Assembly (NCBI RefSeq): GCF_018141445.1
Contig: NZ_CP058649.1
Location: 949,001 to 1,013,000, forward strand
Reading direction: 5' to 3'
From: Vallitalea pronyensis
GTDB taxonomy: Bacteria; Bacillota; Clostridia; Lachnospirales; Vallitaleaceae
Length of the DNA stretch: 64,000 nt
The notes beneath the pieces were generated by a model. The model saw only the letters and a list, made by a program, of their open reading frames with translations, made no database searches and was not told where the DNA came from. Position numbers and translations under genes: made by a program. Position 1 is the first letter of the stretch. Each line of letters starts with the position of its first letter. Below, one piece after another: positions 48,226 to 58,193 of the stretch.

Positions 48226-48781
48226 GTATTCATCTCTCCCTGTTTATAGAAGGTACGTTCTCCAATCAATGAGCACGTCCTATTTCTACCATCATACTAC
48301 AATACAACAACCATTTCAACGATTAACTAGCCACTCATGGAATAATGAAGCAATAGAATGGGATAAATAATAGAGAGGTTTAACCATATTTTGCGAACCT
48401 AATGAGAAATTTAAGGGATTTTAATACAATATTAATCTTGTTACTTTATGATAAATGTATTAAGTAAAGAGAATCATAGACATATCATTTGTAATTTTAA
48501 AGCGCAATATGTTTGATGCTATAGGGATTGACGTTATCCTATTGTGAAAAAATAAAAGGGGCGTAATCCATGGGATTCTTAAAAGTAAAATACAAATGAA
48601 ACAATCTCCCTACAAACCATTTTAGTAGAGCGTTCCACTATTACCAAAATAATAAAGTTGCATTATATGGTATTTTTTTGTAAAATAGAGTATAGCTTAT
48701 AAAAGGAGAATAAAGTTTTCCTTTGTTAAACTTATTACTATTTGTTGCATATCCAACTCTTTAGAAAAGGAGGTCGAGACT
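48226..48781 (+). other. intergenic region upstream of the NfeD-SPFH pair
   Basis: 556 bp between divergent genes. I see a probable promoter at 48658-48686 for the NfeD gene; the rest shows no gene, repeat or strong hairpin. Confidence 0.5.
48658..48686 (+). promoter_or_regulatory. probable promoter of nfeD-SPFH
   Basis: TTGCAT (48658-48663), 17-bp spacer, TAAAAT (48681-48686), about 95 bases before the NfeD start. Confidence 0.5.
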
Positions 48782-49234
48782 ATGCCAATCGAAATAGCTG
48801 AACAAGCGTACGTTATTTGGCTAGGCGTTTTTATTGTTTGTTTAGTCATAGAAGCAGCAACTTTAGGGCTGACCACCATATGGTTTGCATTTGGTGCATT
48901 TATTTCTTTACTATTATCAATCATGGGTGTTAATGTACCTATTCAAGTATTTGTGTTCTTAATTGTATCAGGAGGACTCTTATACTTTACAAGACCAATT
49001 GCTTTGAAAGTCTTAAAAATTGGTCATGCGAAAACCAACTATGAATCCATTATTGGTAAAGTAGGTATTGTCACTCAGAAAATTGATAATTTAGAAGGAA
49101 AAGGTCAAGCTAAGGTAGAAGGACAGATGTGGAGTTGTCGTTCACTTACAGGTGACACCATTGATACAGACATGAGAGTTATCGTTAGAAATGTGAAAGG
49201 GGTTAAGCTTATAGTAGAGCGTGTAAACCCATAA
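48782..49234 (+). CDS. NfeD-family membrane protein
   Basis: 150 residues: two to three hydrophobic segments in the first 80 residues, then an OB-fold NfeD C-terminal domain (IGKVGIVTQKIDNLEGKGQA, then VEGQMWSCRSLTGDTIDTDM). NfeD proteins pair with SPFH proteins in membrane microdomains, and an SPFH gene follows 28 bp later. AAAGGAGG precedes the ATG. Confidence 0.88.
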   Translation: MPIEIAEQAYVIWLGVFIVCLVIEAATLGLTTIWFAFGAFISLLLSIMGVNVPIQVFVFLIVSGGLLYFTRPIALKVLKIGHAKTNYESIIGKVGIVTQKIDNLEGKGQAKVEGQMWSCRSLTGDTIDTDMRVIVRNVKGVKLIVERVNP

Positions 49235-49262
49235 CTAAAATGATCCCATGGGAGGAATAAAT

Positions 49263-50192
49263 ATGGAATATGTAGGAATAGGTATCATTGTTATTGTCAT
49301 TCTATTGATTGTATCGAGCATTAAGGTAGTACCACAAGCTCATGCATATGTTATTGAGCGTTTAGGTGCTTTCCAAACAGCATGGTCTGTTGGACTTCAT
49401 ATTAAAATACCACTTATTGATAAAGTTGCAAGACGTGTATCCCTCAAGGAGCAAGTGTTAGATTTTCCACCACAGCCTGTTATCACCAAGGATAACGTTA
49501 CCATGAGAATTGATACGGTTGTGTATTATCAGATTACAGACCCAAAAGCTTATGCTTATGGTATTGTGAATCCATTATCAGCCATTGAGAATCTTACGGC
49601 AACAACACTTCGTAACATTATTGGTGACTTAGAGTTAGATGAAACCTTAACGTCTAGAGAATTAATTAATACAAAAATGAGAAGCATTCTAGATGAAGCC
49701 ACAGACCCTTGGGGTATCAAGGTGAATCGTGTGGAACTTAAGAATATTATTCCGCCTTCAGAAATTCAAGATGCTATGGAGCGTCAGATGAAGGCAGAGA
49801 GAGGTCGAAGAGAAGCAATCCTTCGAGCAGAAGGAGAAAAGAAATCGGCTATCTTAGTAGCAGAAGGTAAAAAGGAATCCGCCATTCTCGAAGCGGAAGC
49901 ACAAAAAGCAGCAGCAATCCTTCGTGCAGAAGCCAAAAAAGAAGCTGCTATTCGAGAAGCAGAAGGTGAGGCAGAAGCTATCTTGAAGGTACAGACAGCA
50001 ACTGCAGAAGGTATTCGTAAGATTAACGAATCACATCCTTCAAAAGAAGTTATATCCATTAGGAGTCTCGAAGCTTTTGTAAAAGCAGCAGATGGAAAAG
50101 CTACAAAGATTATTATTCCATCGGAGATTCAAGGTCTAGCAGGCTTAGCTAGATCTGTCGTAGAAGTTGTTAAGGATGACCAAGAGCAGTAA
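49263..50192 (+). CDS. SPFH/band-7 (stomatin-like) membrane protein
   Basis: 309 residues with an N-terminal membrane anchor, the SPFH domain (VVPQAHAYVIERLGAFQTAW, then PPSEIQDAMERQMKAERGRR) and a coiled-coil rich in Ala-Glu-Lys repeats (EAEAQKAAAILRAEAKKEAA). Stomatin-like scaffold, partner of NfeD. ATG at 49263 with GGGAGGA upstream; the earlier ATG at 49248 is not supported. A terminator-like hairpin follows. Confidence 0.92.
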   Translation: MEYVGIGIIVIVILLIVSSIKVVPQAHAYVIERLGAFQTAWSVGLHIKIPLIDKVARRVSLKEQVLDFPPQPVITKDNVTMRIDTVVYYQITDPKAYAYGIVNPLSAIENLTATTLRNIIGDLELDETLTSRELINTKMRSILDEATDPWGIKVNRVELKNIIPPSEIQDAMERQMKAERGRREAILRAEGEKKSAILVAEGKKESAILEAEAQKAAAILRAEAKKEAAIREAEGEAEAILKVQTATAEGIRKINESHPSKEVISIRSLEAFVKAADGKATKIIIPSEIQGLAGLARSVVEVVKDDQEQ

Positions 50193-50225
50193 GATATATG
50201 GTCGTTAGGCGAAATAAATAAATGG

Positions 50226-50280
50226 ATAGGCTAGCTTAGACATAAATGATTATAAGAAAGTCGAGCTAGCCTATATTTAA
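50226..50280 (+). terminator. terminator-like hairpin after the SPFH gene
   Basis: Perfect 11-bp stem ATAGGCTAGCT (50226-50236) with AGCTAGCCTAT (50264-50274), 27-base loop, followed by ATTTAA. Long loop makes it weaker than the other terminators. Confidence 0.5.
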
Positions 50281-50352
50281 GTGACCCCTAGGACAATATC
50301 TTATTGTAGATCTAAGACGTTTTTTGGAGTTATAATAAGGGAGAAAATTGAG

Positions 50353-52191
50353 ATGAGTACATTAAAAAAAATATCTTACAAAGATATCATCATGGTTATG
50401 ATATTAGTGATTAAAATTGCATGTTTTTATTTATTAATTGGATTCAATAAGCCTAGTATCATTTTAGGTGGCATGACCTTCATCTTTTTCATTGCTATCT
50501 TTAGTTTGTTTTTGTTTAGTGATGGCAAGCACAGCAACAAATGGTTTTTATTGGTGTATACATTCCTTACATTTTTAATGTTTGCAGACTGTGTTTATTA
50601 CAGTTATTTCAACCAATTACCATCCGTTAGCCAAGTTGCACAGATGAATAATCTCATTGTTGTGGATGAAAGTATCGCATTTACCACACCACCTATTAGT
50701 ATATTGTTATTCTTAGATATACCAATATATTATTTCTATTTAAAGAAGAAGCGGGAACGTATAACTGGCGAGCATGCCATTTGGTTTAAACCTTACAAGA
50801 AAGCACTGATTTCTTTATTGTTCGGTGGCTTGCTGTTAATGGCATGGAATCCAATGAATGTGGATGCAGTGAAAGCGGTTAGTCATACAGAGTTCTTAAC
50901 CTATCATATAAATGATATATACACGAAGATTTTTGGATATGATGACATACAAGTAGAATCCACAGAAGATGTTCAAGAAACACTGGAAACCATGAACGTT
51001 ATAAAACCGAATCATAAGGCATTACAAGGTATTGCTCAAGGTAAAAATCTAATCGTTATTCAAGTGGAATCGCTTCAGAATTTTCCTATTGGCGCATCCT
51101 ATAACGATCAGGTACTAACACCCAATCTGAATAAGCTCATAGGAAAAGATTCACTATACTTTGATAATTATTATCAGAGCATTGGAAAAGGCAACACCTC
51201 CGATGCAGAATTTTCTACACAGAACTCTTTGTATCCGGTTATAGAAGGTGAGTCTTATCGTTTATATCAAGATAATACATTTTATGGATTACCTTGGATT
51301 ATGCGGGAAAATGGTTATCAAACGGCTGTATTTCATGGCTATGAAGGTGATTTTTGGAACAGGGAAGCAGCTTATCCTAACCAAGGATGGGAAGATTATA
51401 TCAGCTTAGAAGATCTGGAATTAACAGAAAAGATTTCCTTTGGTTTATCCGATGAGGCCTTGTTTTCACAAACTGTTGAATACATTGATAACATGGAGAA
51501 ACCTTTCTATAGTTTTATCATCACATTATCTTGCCATCACCCCTATACCATGCCAGAAGAACATCAGATTATTGATGTTAAAGAGGAGGATAAAGGTTCG
51601 GTATTTGGTAACTATATGCAGGGAGTAGCTTATTCGGATAGGGCTATTGGTAAATTTATTGAATCCTTGAAAGAAAAAGGATTATATGAGGATACCATGA
51701 TAGCCATATACGGTGACCACCACGGGTTGAATTGCAAAGATGACAGTAATTATGACTATATGACAGAGTATCTTGGCAAAGAATACGACTATAATGAGAT
51801 GCTGAATATACCGCTTATCATTCATATACCCGGTTCAGGTGTAAAAGAAACCATATCGACTGTTGGTGGGCAAGTGGATTTTTTGCCAACTGTGGCTAAT
51901 TTACTAGGTGAACCCATCACCAATCCATATGTGCTTGGACAGGATATTGTGAATGCAGAAAAAGGTTTTGTAGCATCCATCACATATATGTTAAGAGGAT
52001 CATTTGTTACGGATGGCATTATTTTTGAAATGTCCAGAGAAGCATTATTTGAAACAAGTAAAGCAAAAGATATTGAGACAGGCGAAGAGATTGAAGACAA
52101 AGACTTGTCACATGAATATAAGCGTGCCCTACAATTGGTGGACGCATCCAAGTATATCTTGGATAATAACTTAATAAAAAGACAGCAATAG
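50353..52191 (+). CDS. LTA-synthase-family sulfatase-fold membrane enzyme
   Basis: 612 residues: about five N-terminal membrane segments to residue 170, then an extracellular sulfatase-like domain. The catalytic Thr is T282 in GKGNTSDAEFSTQNS; metal/phosphate residues appear in QVESLQNFPIG, YGDHHGLN and the FHGYEGDFWNR region. Polymerises or transfers glycerol-phosphate from phosphatidylglycerol in homologues. ATG at 50353 has AAGGGAG upstream. It precedes glycolipid-type glycosyltransferases that could supply its anchor. Confidence 0.92.
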   Translation: MSTLKKISYKDIIMVMILVIKIACFYLLIGFNKPSIILGGMTFIFFIAIFSLFLFSDGKHSNKWFLLVYTFLTFLMFADCVYYSYFNQLPSVSQVAQMNNLIVVDESIAFTTPPISILLFLDIPIYYFYLKKKRERITGEHAIWFKPYKKALISLLFGGLLLMAWNPMNVDAVKAVSHTEFLTYHINDIYTKIFGYDDIQVESTEDVQETLETMNVIKPNHKALQGIAQGKNLIVIQVESLQNFPIGASYNDQVLTPNLNKLIGKDSLYFDNYYQSIGKGNTSDAEFSTQNSLYPVIEGESYRLYQDNTFYGLPWIMRENGYQTAVFHGYEGDFWNREAAYPNQGWEDYISLEDLELTEKISFGLSDEALFSQTVEYIDNMEKPFYSFIITLSCHHPYTMPEEHQIIDVKEEDKGSVFGNYMQGVAYSDRAIGKFIESLKEKGLYEDTMIAIYGDHHGLNCKDDSNYDYMTEYLGKEYDYNEMLNIPLIIHIPGSGVKETISTVGGQVDFLPTVANLLGEPITNPYVLGQDIVNAEKGFVASITYMLRGSFVTDGIIFEMSREALFETSKAKDIETGEEIEDKDLSHEYKRALQLVDASKYILDNNLIKRQQ

Positions 52192-52283
52192 ATAGTATAA
52201 AGAAAGATATACTACTAAATTATGAAAGAAAGCAGGTCACAGGATGATGAAGCTTTTTAATGTATTAATTTAGGGGGATAGTG

Positions 52284-53411
52284 ATGAAAAAGAAAATAAT
52301 CATTGTATCGGCATCAACAGGCCATGGACATAATCAAGTTGCCGATGCACTCAAGTTAGAATTAAGCGAAAAAGGGTATGACGCCCTTGTTGTTGAACCA
52401 CTAAAAGAAGTGAGTAAGTCATTAGATATATTGGTATCCGATGGGTACAAGATTTTAGCCACATTAATGCCTAAGATGTATGGTACAATCTATAAAATCA
52501 GTAACAACGAAACCATGAACAAACCAGTCGCTAAAATTTTTCTATCTGCTCTAAGAGACAAGATTGAAGAACTGGTTAAGACAGAAGATGCAGGCCTTAT
52601 CATCAGCACCCATCCTTTAATTGTTGACGTCATCTTAACACTTAAGCGGGATCATATCATTAATGTACCGTTTTTATCTGTGGTGACAGATTTCTTGCCT
52701 CATCAGAGTTACATTAATGATTATGTGGATGCCTATGTGGTAGGAAGCACTTATACGAAAAATGGTTTTGTAGCAAGAGGTATATCACCAGACAAGGTAC
52801 ATGTATATGGTATTCCTATCCGACGTATCTTTACAGAAAATAATGTGGTGAAGAAAAAAGACAGCGTATTCACCATTCTGCTCATGGGTGGTAGTATGGG
52901 TGTCAGCGCCATAAAAAAAGCATTAAAGAATCTACTTAATATTGAAGAAGAACTGAAAATCATCGTTGTCTGCGGTAATAATGATACACTTCGGTTGTCA
53001 TTAGAAGAAAAATATGGTGAATATATACCTAATAAGCATATTGAAATACTTGGGTTTACCGATAAAATTCCAGAGCTCATGGAACTGTCTGATGTGATTA
53101 TTACCAAACCAGGCGGCTTAACCGTAACGGAATCATTAGCTAAGAATATTCCTATGATTATTCCCTATTTTATTCCCGGTCAAGAAGAAGAGAATGCGGA
53201 AGTATTGGTAAATGCAGGGGCAGCCATTAAGGTAGACAGTGTTAAAGAATTAGACGAAGTGGTTGAAATCCTTATGAAAGACCCCAGTAAAATCATGTGG
53301 TTAAAGCAAAACATGGGTACAATGTCTAAGGACCATTCCATTGATAGTACCATTGACCTGTGTATTAAACTCATCAATAATCATATGACCATGGAGATTA
53401 AAAATGCATAA
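52284..53411 (+). CDS. MGDG-synthase-like glycosyltransferase (GT28), first copy
   Basis: 375 residues with the N-terminal MGDG-synthase domain (IIIVSASTGHGHNQVADALK) and a C-terminal GT28-type nucleotide-sugar domain (FTILLMGGSMGVSAIKKALK, then ITKPGGLTVTESLAKNIPMI). Resembles UgtP/diacylglycerol glucosyltransferases that make the glycolipid anchor for lipoteichoic acid. The ATG at 52284 has AGGGGGA upstream; the GTG just before it is a possible alternative. Overlaps the next gene by eight bases. Confidence 0.9.
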   Translation: MKKKIIIVSASTGHGHNQVADALKLELSEKGYDALVVEPLKEVSKSLDILVSDGYKILATLMPKMYGTIYKISNNETMNKPVAKIFLSALRDKIEELVKTEDAGLIISTHPLIVDVILTLKRDHIINVPFLSVVTDFLPHQSYINDYVDAYVVGSTYTKNGFVARGISPDKVHVYGIPIRRIFTENNVVKKKDSVFTILLMGGSMGVSAIKKALKNLLNIEEELKIIVVCGNNDTLRLSLEEKYGEYIPNKHIEILGFTDKIPELMELSDVIITKPGGLTVTESLAKNIPMIIPYFIPGQEEENAEVLVNAGAAIKVDSVKELDEVVEILMKDPSKIMWLKQNMGTMSKDHSIDSTIDLCIKLINNHMTMEIKNA

Positions 53412-54558
53412 TACATGTGATATATTAATATTAACTGCTCATTTTGGTAGTGGGCATCTATCCGTCTCAAAAGCCATTGAAGGCTATATACAGGATAAAG
53501 ATAACCGTATTAAAGTGCATATAGTAGACATGTATGAAGTCATAAGACCTGTTCTTCATACATGGATGTATAAGGGTTTCCAATTCTTAATAAAATATGC
53601 TGTACCCGTATATAATTATGATTATTATAAAAAAAATAACAGTGAAGGCTATAATAAGTTGCACACTTGTAAATCAAGCTTAAAAAGGTTGGCAGAATAT
53701 TTACAGGAAGTGCAACCTTCCCTTATTATATCCACATTCCCTACGTGTTCCTCTTATATTACAGCCTATAAGAAACAGTATGATAACGATATTCCGTTAA
53801 TTACATGCATCACAGATGTGGTAAAGGGAAATGAATGGGTCAATCATGGGGACAACCAGTACTATGTGGTAGCTACCCATGATGTTGAAGATAGCCTCGT
53901 TCAAAAAGGGATCAAGAGCCAACAGGTTCTCACAGCAGGCATCCCCATTCGACCAGAATTTTTACAACCTAAAGATGCTTTGACATTAAGACAGGTTCAA
54001 GGCATTGCAGCTGATGAATTTGTCATATTGATGATGGGTGGAGGGCTCGGTCTTATACCAGATACAGAAGATTTTTATCAATGGATTGAAGAACATACTT
54101 CCATTCGTTTATATATTATCACAGGTCATAATGAAGAACTCTATAAAAAAATAGAACCATACAATAATGGTCGTAATATCCATGTATTAGCCTATACAGA
54201 TCAGATAGCAGACATGATGGCATATGCGGATTTACTCATTACAAAACCAGGTGGTATTACCTTATTTGAAGCTCTATCCAGTCATTTGCCGTTCATTATA
54301 TATAAGCCCATATTAGGGCAAGAATGCGAGAATGGTAAGTACATTGCGGATAAAAAGTTGGGTATGATTGTCCAGAGTGAAACAGCATTAAAATCAGCTA
54401 TTACCCAGTTCATGGAAGATGAACGTATGCGCCAAGATGTGCTAAGGCATATTGAAAAAGAGAGGCATCAAATTGATATGGAAGCTATGGTTCAATATAT
54501 CTTAGATATATTAGACGTAGCAGCTGAGAATCGTGGTGAAAAAAATGTTGGTCATTAG
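53404..54558 (+). CDS. MGDG-synthase-like glycosyltransferase (GT28), second copy
   Basis: 384 residues of the same family as the upstream gene: N-terminal LILTAHFGSGHLSVSKAIEG, C-terminal VILMMGGGLGLIPDTEDFYQ and LLITKPGGITLFEALSSHLP. Divergent from the first copy, so it is an old duplication rather than a recent tandem one. Two enzymes could add successive sugars or act on different acceptors. Overlaps the deacetylase start by 14 bases. Confidence 0.9.
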   Translation: MHNTCDILILTAHFGSGHLSVSKAIEGYIQDKDNRIKVHIVDMYEVIRPVLHTWMYKGFQFLIKYAVPVYNYDYYKKNNSEGYNKLHTCKSSLKRLAEYLQEVQPSLIISTFPTCSSYITAYKKQYDNDIPLITCITDVVKGNEWVNHGDNQYYVVATHDVEDSLVQKGIKSQQVLTAGIPIRPEFLQPKDALTLRQVQGIAADEFVILMMGGGLGLIPDTEDFYQWIEEHTSIRLYIITGHNEELYKKIEPYNNGRNIHVLAYTDQIADMMAYADLLITKPGGITLFEALSSHLPFIIYKPILGQECENGKYIADKKLGMIVQSETALKSAITQFMEDERMRQDVLRHIEKERHQIDMEAMVQYILDILDVAAENRGEKNVGH

Positions 54559-55264
54559 CATATTATCTATCCTGTTAATCGTCTTTTTAGGGTATATGGT
54601 CATACCTAATTACATGGTTAGGCATAAAACACCAGATGTGATACGTACCATTAAGAACCAGACCAAGAAAAGCATAGCCCTTACATTTGATGATGGGCCA
54701 GACCCTATGTATACCAATCGATTACTGGATATATTAAAAGAGCATGATATCAAGGCCACATTTTTCTTAGTGGCCGATAAAGCAAGAAAAAATAGCGGCA
54801 TAGTTCAACGGATGAAAGTAGAAGGCCATGGCATCGGTATGCATTCTTTGTACCACAAACCAGCTTGGTTAAGTCTTCCCCATGAGACCATCAACGAGTT
54901 TTCTAAATCATTGGCCATTTTTTCTGACTTGGGTTTACATATCACGTATTTCCGTCCTCCTTGGGGAACGTTTAACGCGCTTACCTTACCAGGTGCTTTA
55001 AAACATAAGTTGAAGGTTATACTATGGACCGTTGAAGCTTTTGATTGGCGAAAGGATAATAGCCCTTCCCAGATTGAGGAAATACTGCTAAGGCGTACAC
55101 AGGATCAAGATATTATTGTATTACATGATAGTGGTGGTGCCATAGGTGCACCGGAGAATACCTTACAAGCTCTTGAAACAACCATTCCTAAATTATTAAA
55201 AAAGGGCTTTCATTTTGTCACCGTTGATGAAAGTTTAGCAGAAAGAGGAGACGATAATGCATAA
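54545..55264 (+). CDS. polysaccharide deacetylase (NodB/CE4) family
   Basis: 239 residues: N-terminal signal anchor then CE4 motifs. Motif 1 LTFDDGPDPMYTNRL has the Asp pair, motif 2 GMHSLYHKPAW carries the His-Ser-x-x-His metal triad, motif 3 FRPPWGTFN, motif 4 VEAFDWR, motif 5 VLHDSGG. Probably removes acetyl groups from extracellular glycans. ATG at 54545 chosen for GGTGA upstream. Overlaps both neighbours, so it belongs to the same operon. Confidence 0.9.
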   Translation: MLVISILSILLIVFLGYMVIPNYMVRHKTPDVIRTIKNQTKKSIALTFDDGPDPMYTNRLLDILKEHDIKATFFLVADKARKNSGIVQRMKVEGHGIGMHSLYHKPAWLSLPHETINEFSKSLAIFSDLGLHITYFRPPWGTFNALTLPGALKHKLKVILWTVEAFDWRKDNSPSQIEEILLRRTQDQDIIVLHDSGGAIGAPENTLQALETTIPKLLKKGFHFVTVDESLAERGDDNA

Positions 55265-55784
55265 ACTAATGATGCGTTTTTTTAACTATATGGAAAAGAG
55301 ATCCATTGAAAAAAATCAGTGGCGCTTCGTACCAAACTCAGAATATAATTGTGTTTACTTAGACATGATGAAGCATAAAGGTAAGGCTATCACACTAAAC
55401 GATGGTACCGTTATTCATAAAGGTGACCTTGTAGCTGAAGTACATATTAATAACAAAGAGATGAAAGACACAGATGTAAGAAAGGTATTTGGCATGTTAA
55501 ACGCCGAGTTTAATGCCATGGGAAAAGCCCTTGCAAGTATGGAAGAGTATGCTGATTTAAAAGGTATATTTGGGCGGACACTGCTCTATCCCATTAATAA
55601 ACGACTGGGTTTTGAAGTCCATGAAATAAGAAGCATAGGGTTAAAGCTCTTCATTAAATATTGGGATAATCTCATAAAGATTGCATTTTCTGAACCTAAG
55701 AAGGGAAAAACTATACTAAGAGAACCAAAGGAAGTTTGGATATCAAGAGATGCACTGATTAAAAAAACAAGTAAAGCTAAATAA
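55257..55784 (+). CDS. YkoP-like protein
   Basis: 175 residues, soluble, beginning MHKLMMRFFNYMEKRSIEKN and including KGDLVAEVHINNKEMKDTDV. It matches what I know of the YkoP family, found next to MGDG-type transferases and deacetylases in Bacillus relatives; its function is unknown. Overlaps the deacetylase by eight bases; AGAGGAG upstream. Assignment is from recollection of the family and context. Confidence 0.68.
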   Translation: MHKLMMRFFNYMEKRSIEKNQWRFVPNSEYNCVYLDMMKHKGKAITLNDGTVIHKGDLVAEVHINNKEMKDTDVRKVFGMLNAEFNAMGKALASMEEYADLKGIFGRTLLYPINKRLGFEVHEIRSIGLKLFIKYWDNLIKIAFSEPKKGKTILREPKEVWISRDALIKKTSKAK

Positions 55785-55875
55785 GAAGGCACTTCATGTG
55801 TTACCTTATTAGCTAATAGAATAGAGGAAGTATGTTGCATGAAATCGTGACCTAACATATTATGGGAGACAAATA

Positions 55876-56904
55876 ATGAAAAAGAAGAAAGTCATTGGTA
55901 TAATCATTATTGTTGCATTTATGATTATTACCTTTCATATATTTAGAAAGAGTGAAGAAATCGCAGATTTTCCACAGCTCATCAAACGTTTACATTGGGG
56001 TTATGTTTATATTGCTGTTGGTTTGATGTTATTTTACATCGTCATTAACGCTACCATTATCTATACCGCTGGTAAAAAAATATCCAAAGAAGTCACTTTT
56101 AAACGCTCTATGTACTTATCCCTAGTGGGGCAATATTATAGCTTAATCACACCCTTTGCAAGTGGTGGCCAGCCAGCTCAGATATATGCTATGAAAACAA
56201 AGTTCAACATGCCCATTTCTGTTGGCACAACCATTACCGTTAAGAAATTTATTATCTTTCAAGTGGTTGTATCGCTATATGCGGTGGTTATGTTTCTAAC
56301 AAAAATTGATTTTATATTGAACAAATATGCTGGTATCATCATGTTTATTATCATAGGACTGTTGGTTAATTTATTTGGTGGCATCCTGATTATACTACTA
56401 TCTTATTCCAAAAGTTTAGTGATTAAATTACTGGATATTATCATTGCTATAGCTAACAAACTGCATGTATCAAAATTTATTCACAGAGATGAAATTATTG
56501 AGCATATTGAGGATTATGTAGACAAGATCGATGATATTAAGAATCATAAAGCAACCATGATCAGCCTAGTGGTACTCACATTTATCCAATTAACAGCCTA
56601 TTTTTCCATTACGTACTTTGTTTATCTAGCTTTAGGTGGAAAAGGTGCAAGCTATATGGATATATTGGCCATACAGACCATTGTCTACGTGGTGGTAAGC
56701 TTTATACCAACACCAGGTGGTGCAGGCGCATCAGAAGGAAGCTTTTATGTTCTGTTTAAGGCTTTTATCGCCAAAGATGTTTTATTATACGCCATGGCTT
56801 TATGGCGATTGATTACCTATTATGGTAACATGATTCTAAGCGGTACGATCTTGCTTACTGTGAAGATTATTGATTACATCAAAAGAAGAGGAGCTGTTTC
56901 CTAA
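55876..56904 (+). CDS. flippase-like/LPG-synthase-TM (UPF0104) membrane protein
   Basis: 342 residues, about eight membrane segments, matching the transmembrane half of MprF-type proteins and the AglD/UPF0104 family: SGGQPAQIYAMKTKFNMPIS and TPGGAGASEGSFYVL are signatures. Lacks the synthase domain, so a lipid- or glycolipid-flippase role is more likely than lysinylation. Follows the glycosyltransferase operon, which suggests it moves that product (inference). Confidence 0.88.
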   Translation: MKKKKVIGIIIIVAFMIITFHIFRKSEEIADFPQLIKRLHWGYVYIAVGLMLFYIVINATIIYTAGKKISKEVTFKRSMYLSLVGQYYSLITPFASGGQPAQIYAMKTKFNMPISVGTTITVKKFIIFQVVVSLYAVVMFLTKIDFILNKYAGIIMFIIIGLLVNLFGGILIILLSYSKSLVIKLLDIIIAIANKLHVSKFIHRDEIIEHIEDYVDKIDDIKNHKATMISLVVLTFIQLTAYFSITYFVYLALGGKGASYMDILAIQTIVYVVVSFIPTPGGAGASEGSFYVLFKAFIAKDVLLYAMALWRLITYYGNMILSGTILLTVKIIDYIKRRGAVS

Positions 56905-57007
56905 GTCCAACAGGCTTATAGGAGATTAGACTCCTTTACGTTATCTATAGAATAAATAGTAGACGATAGCAGGAATAGGCAAACATAAGTGTATAGGAGG
57001 TGGTAGC

Positions 57008-58183
57008 ATGCGTAAACAACTGGATCCCAAAAAAGAATATGGTGTTGTCCTTGAAGGCGGTGGTGCACGTGGTGCCTATCAAGCTGGGGCATTAGCTGCC
57101 CTCAAATCGTTAGATGTAAACATAACGGCTATTGTTGGCACATCTGTTGGGGCGTTAAATGGCGTATTAGTGGCACAAAACGATATAGATAAAGCCATAG
57201 GATTGTGGCAGCATATTAAGTATTCTCATGTGATTAAAGGGGAAGATGCTGTCATGGAAAAACTGGCTCATTTTGATTTTAAAGGGCTAGATTTGAAAAA
57301 AGTGTTTAATAAGATGTTTCAAGTGGTTATGGATAGAGGGGTTGATATTACACCGCTTAAGACACTAATTGCCAGGATGGTCGATGAAGATAAAGTAAGG
57401 CAATCGGGTATTCGTTTTGGGCTTGTCACCGTATCCTTATCGGATCGAAAGCCTTTAGAACTTTTTATTGAAGATATCGAGGAAGGCAGATTACATGATT
57501 TTCTATTAGCCAGCTCGTATTTACCTGTGTTTAAAACAGAAAAGCTCCATGGCAAGCGTTATATTGACGGGGGATTTTATAATAATTCACCTACCAACAT
57601 GTTGGTTAAAGAAGGTTATAAAAACATCATTGTCATTAAAATACAAGGGTTTGGCTTTGATAAAAAGCCTTCCATGAAGCATATTAATATCTTTGAAATA
57701 GCTCCTTCTGAAGACTTAGGTGGGCTACTAGAATTTGATAAAGATAAAGTGAATGGCAACATTAAATTGGGGTATTATGATACGGTCCGTAAGATCAATG
57801 GGTTAAGGGGCAAGTATTACTATCTGCAAATGGATAAGTCCGAACGGTATGTATTAAAACGCTTAATTAATATGCATTGGGGTTATAAAAAGAAATTGTG
57901 TGCCTATCTACGTGTCAATAGCAAAGCACCTAACCGAGGCATGTTGGAAGAGGGTATACCGAAGCTTGCAAGAAAACTTGGCATGAAAAATCAATGGGAT
58001 TATAGTGACTTTATCATCGGTGTACTAGAACACTTGGGGAAAACATTGGGAATTGAACGGTTTCATGTGTATAACTTTGATAATTTTCTTAGATTGGTTA
58101 AAAAGAGCATTCACAAAGAGAGTGACATGATCCGAGAAGATAATTTTACCAAATTATTAGCTTCTTTCATACAGCGATTCTAA
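57008..58183 (+). CDS. patatin-like phospholipase
   Basis: 391 residues with oxyanion loop GGGARGAYQAG (residues 17-27), nucleophile S46 in GTSVG and Asp D187 in IDGGFYNNSP. Cytoplasmic or membrane-associated acylhydrolase of the RssA type, acting on phospholipids. C-terminal ~150 residues are not part of the patatin core. TAGGAGG upstream. Last gene of the lipid-related block. Confidence 0.93.
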   Translation: MRKQLDPKKEYGVVLEGGGARGAYQAGALAALKSLDVNITAIVGTSVGALNGVLVAQNDIDKAIGLWQHIKYSHVIKGEDAVMEKLAHFDFKGLDLKKVFNKMFQVVMDRGVDITPLKTLIARMVDEDKVRQSGIRFGLVTVSLSDRKPLELFIEDIEEGRLHDFLLASSYLPVFKTEKLHGKRYIDGGFYNNSPTNMLVKEGYKNIIVIKIQGFGFDKKPSMKHINIFEIAPSEDLGGLLEFDKDKVNGNIKLGYYDTVRKINGLRGKYYYLQMDKSERYVLKRLINMHWGYKKKLCAYLRVNSKAPNRGMLEEGIPKLARKLGMKNQWDYSDFIIGVLEHLGKTLGIERFHVYNFDNFLRLVKKSIHKESDMIREDNFTKLLASFIQRF

Positions 58184-58193
58184 AGATAATACA

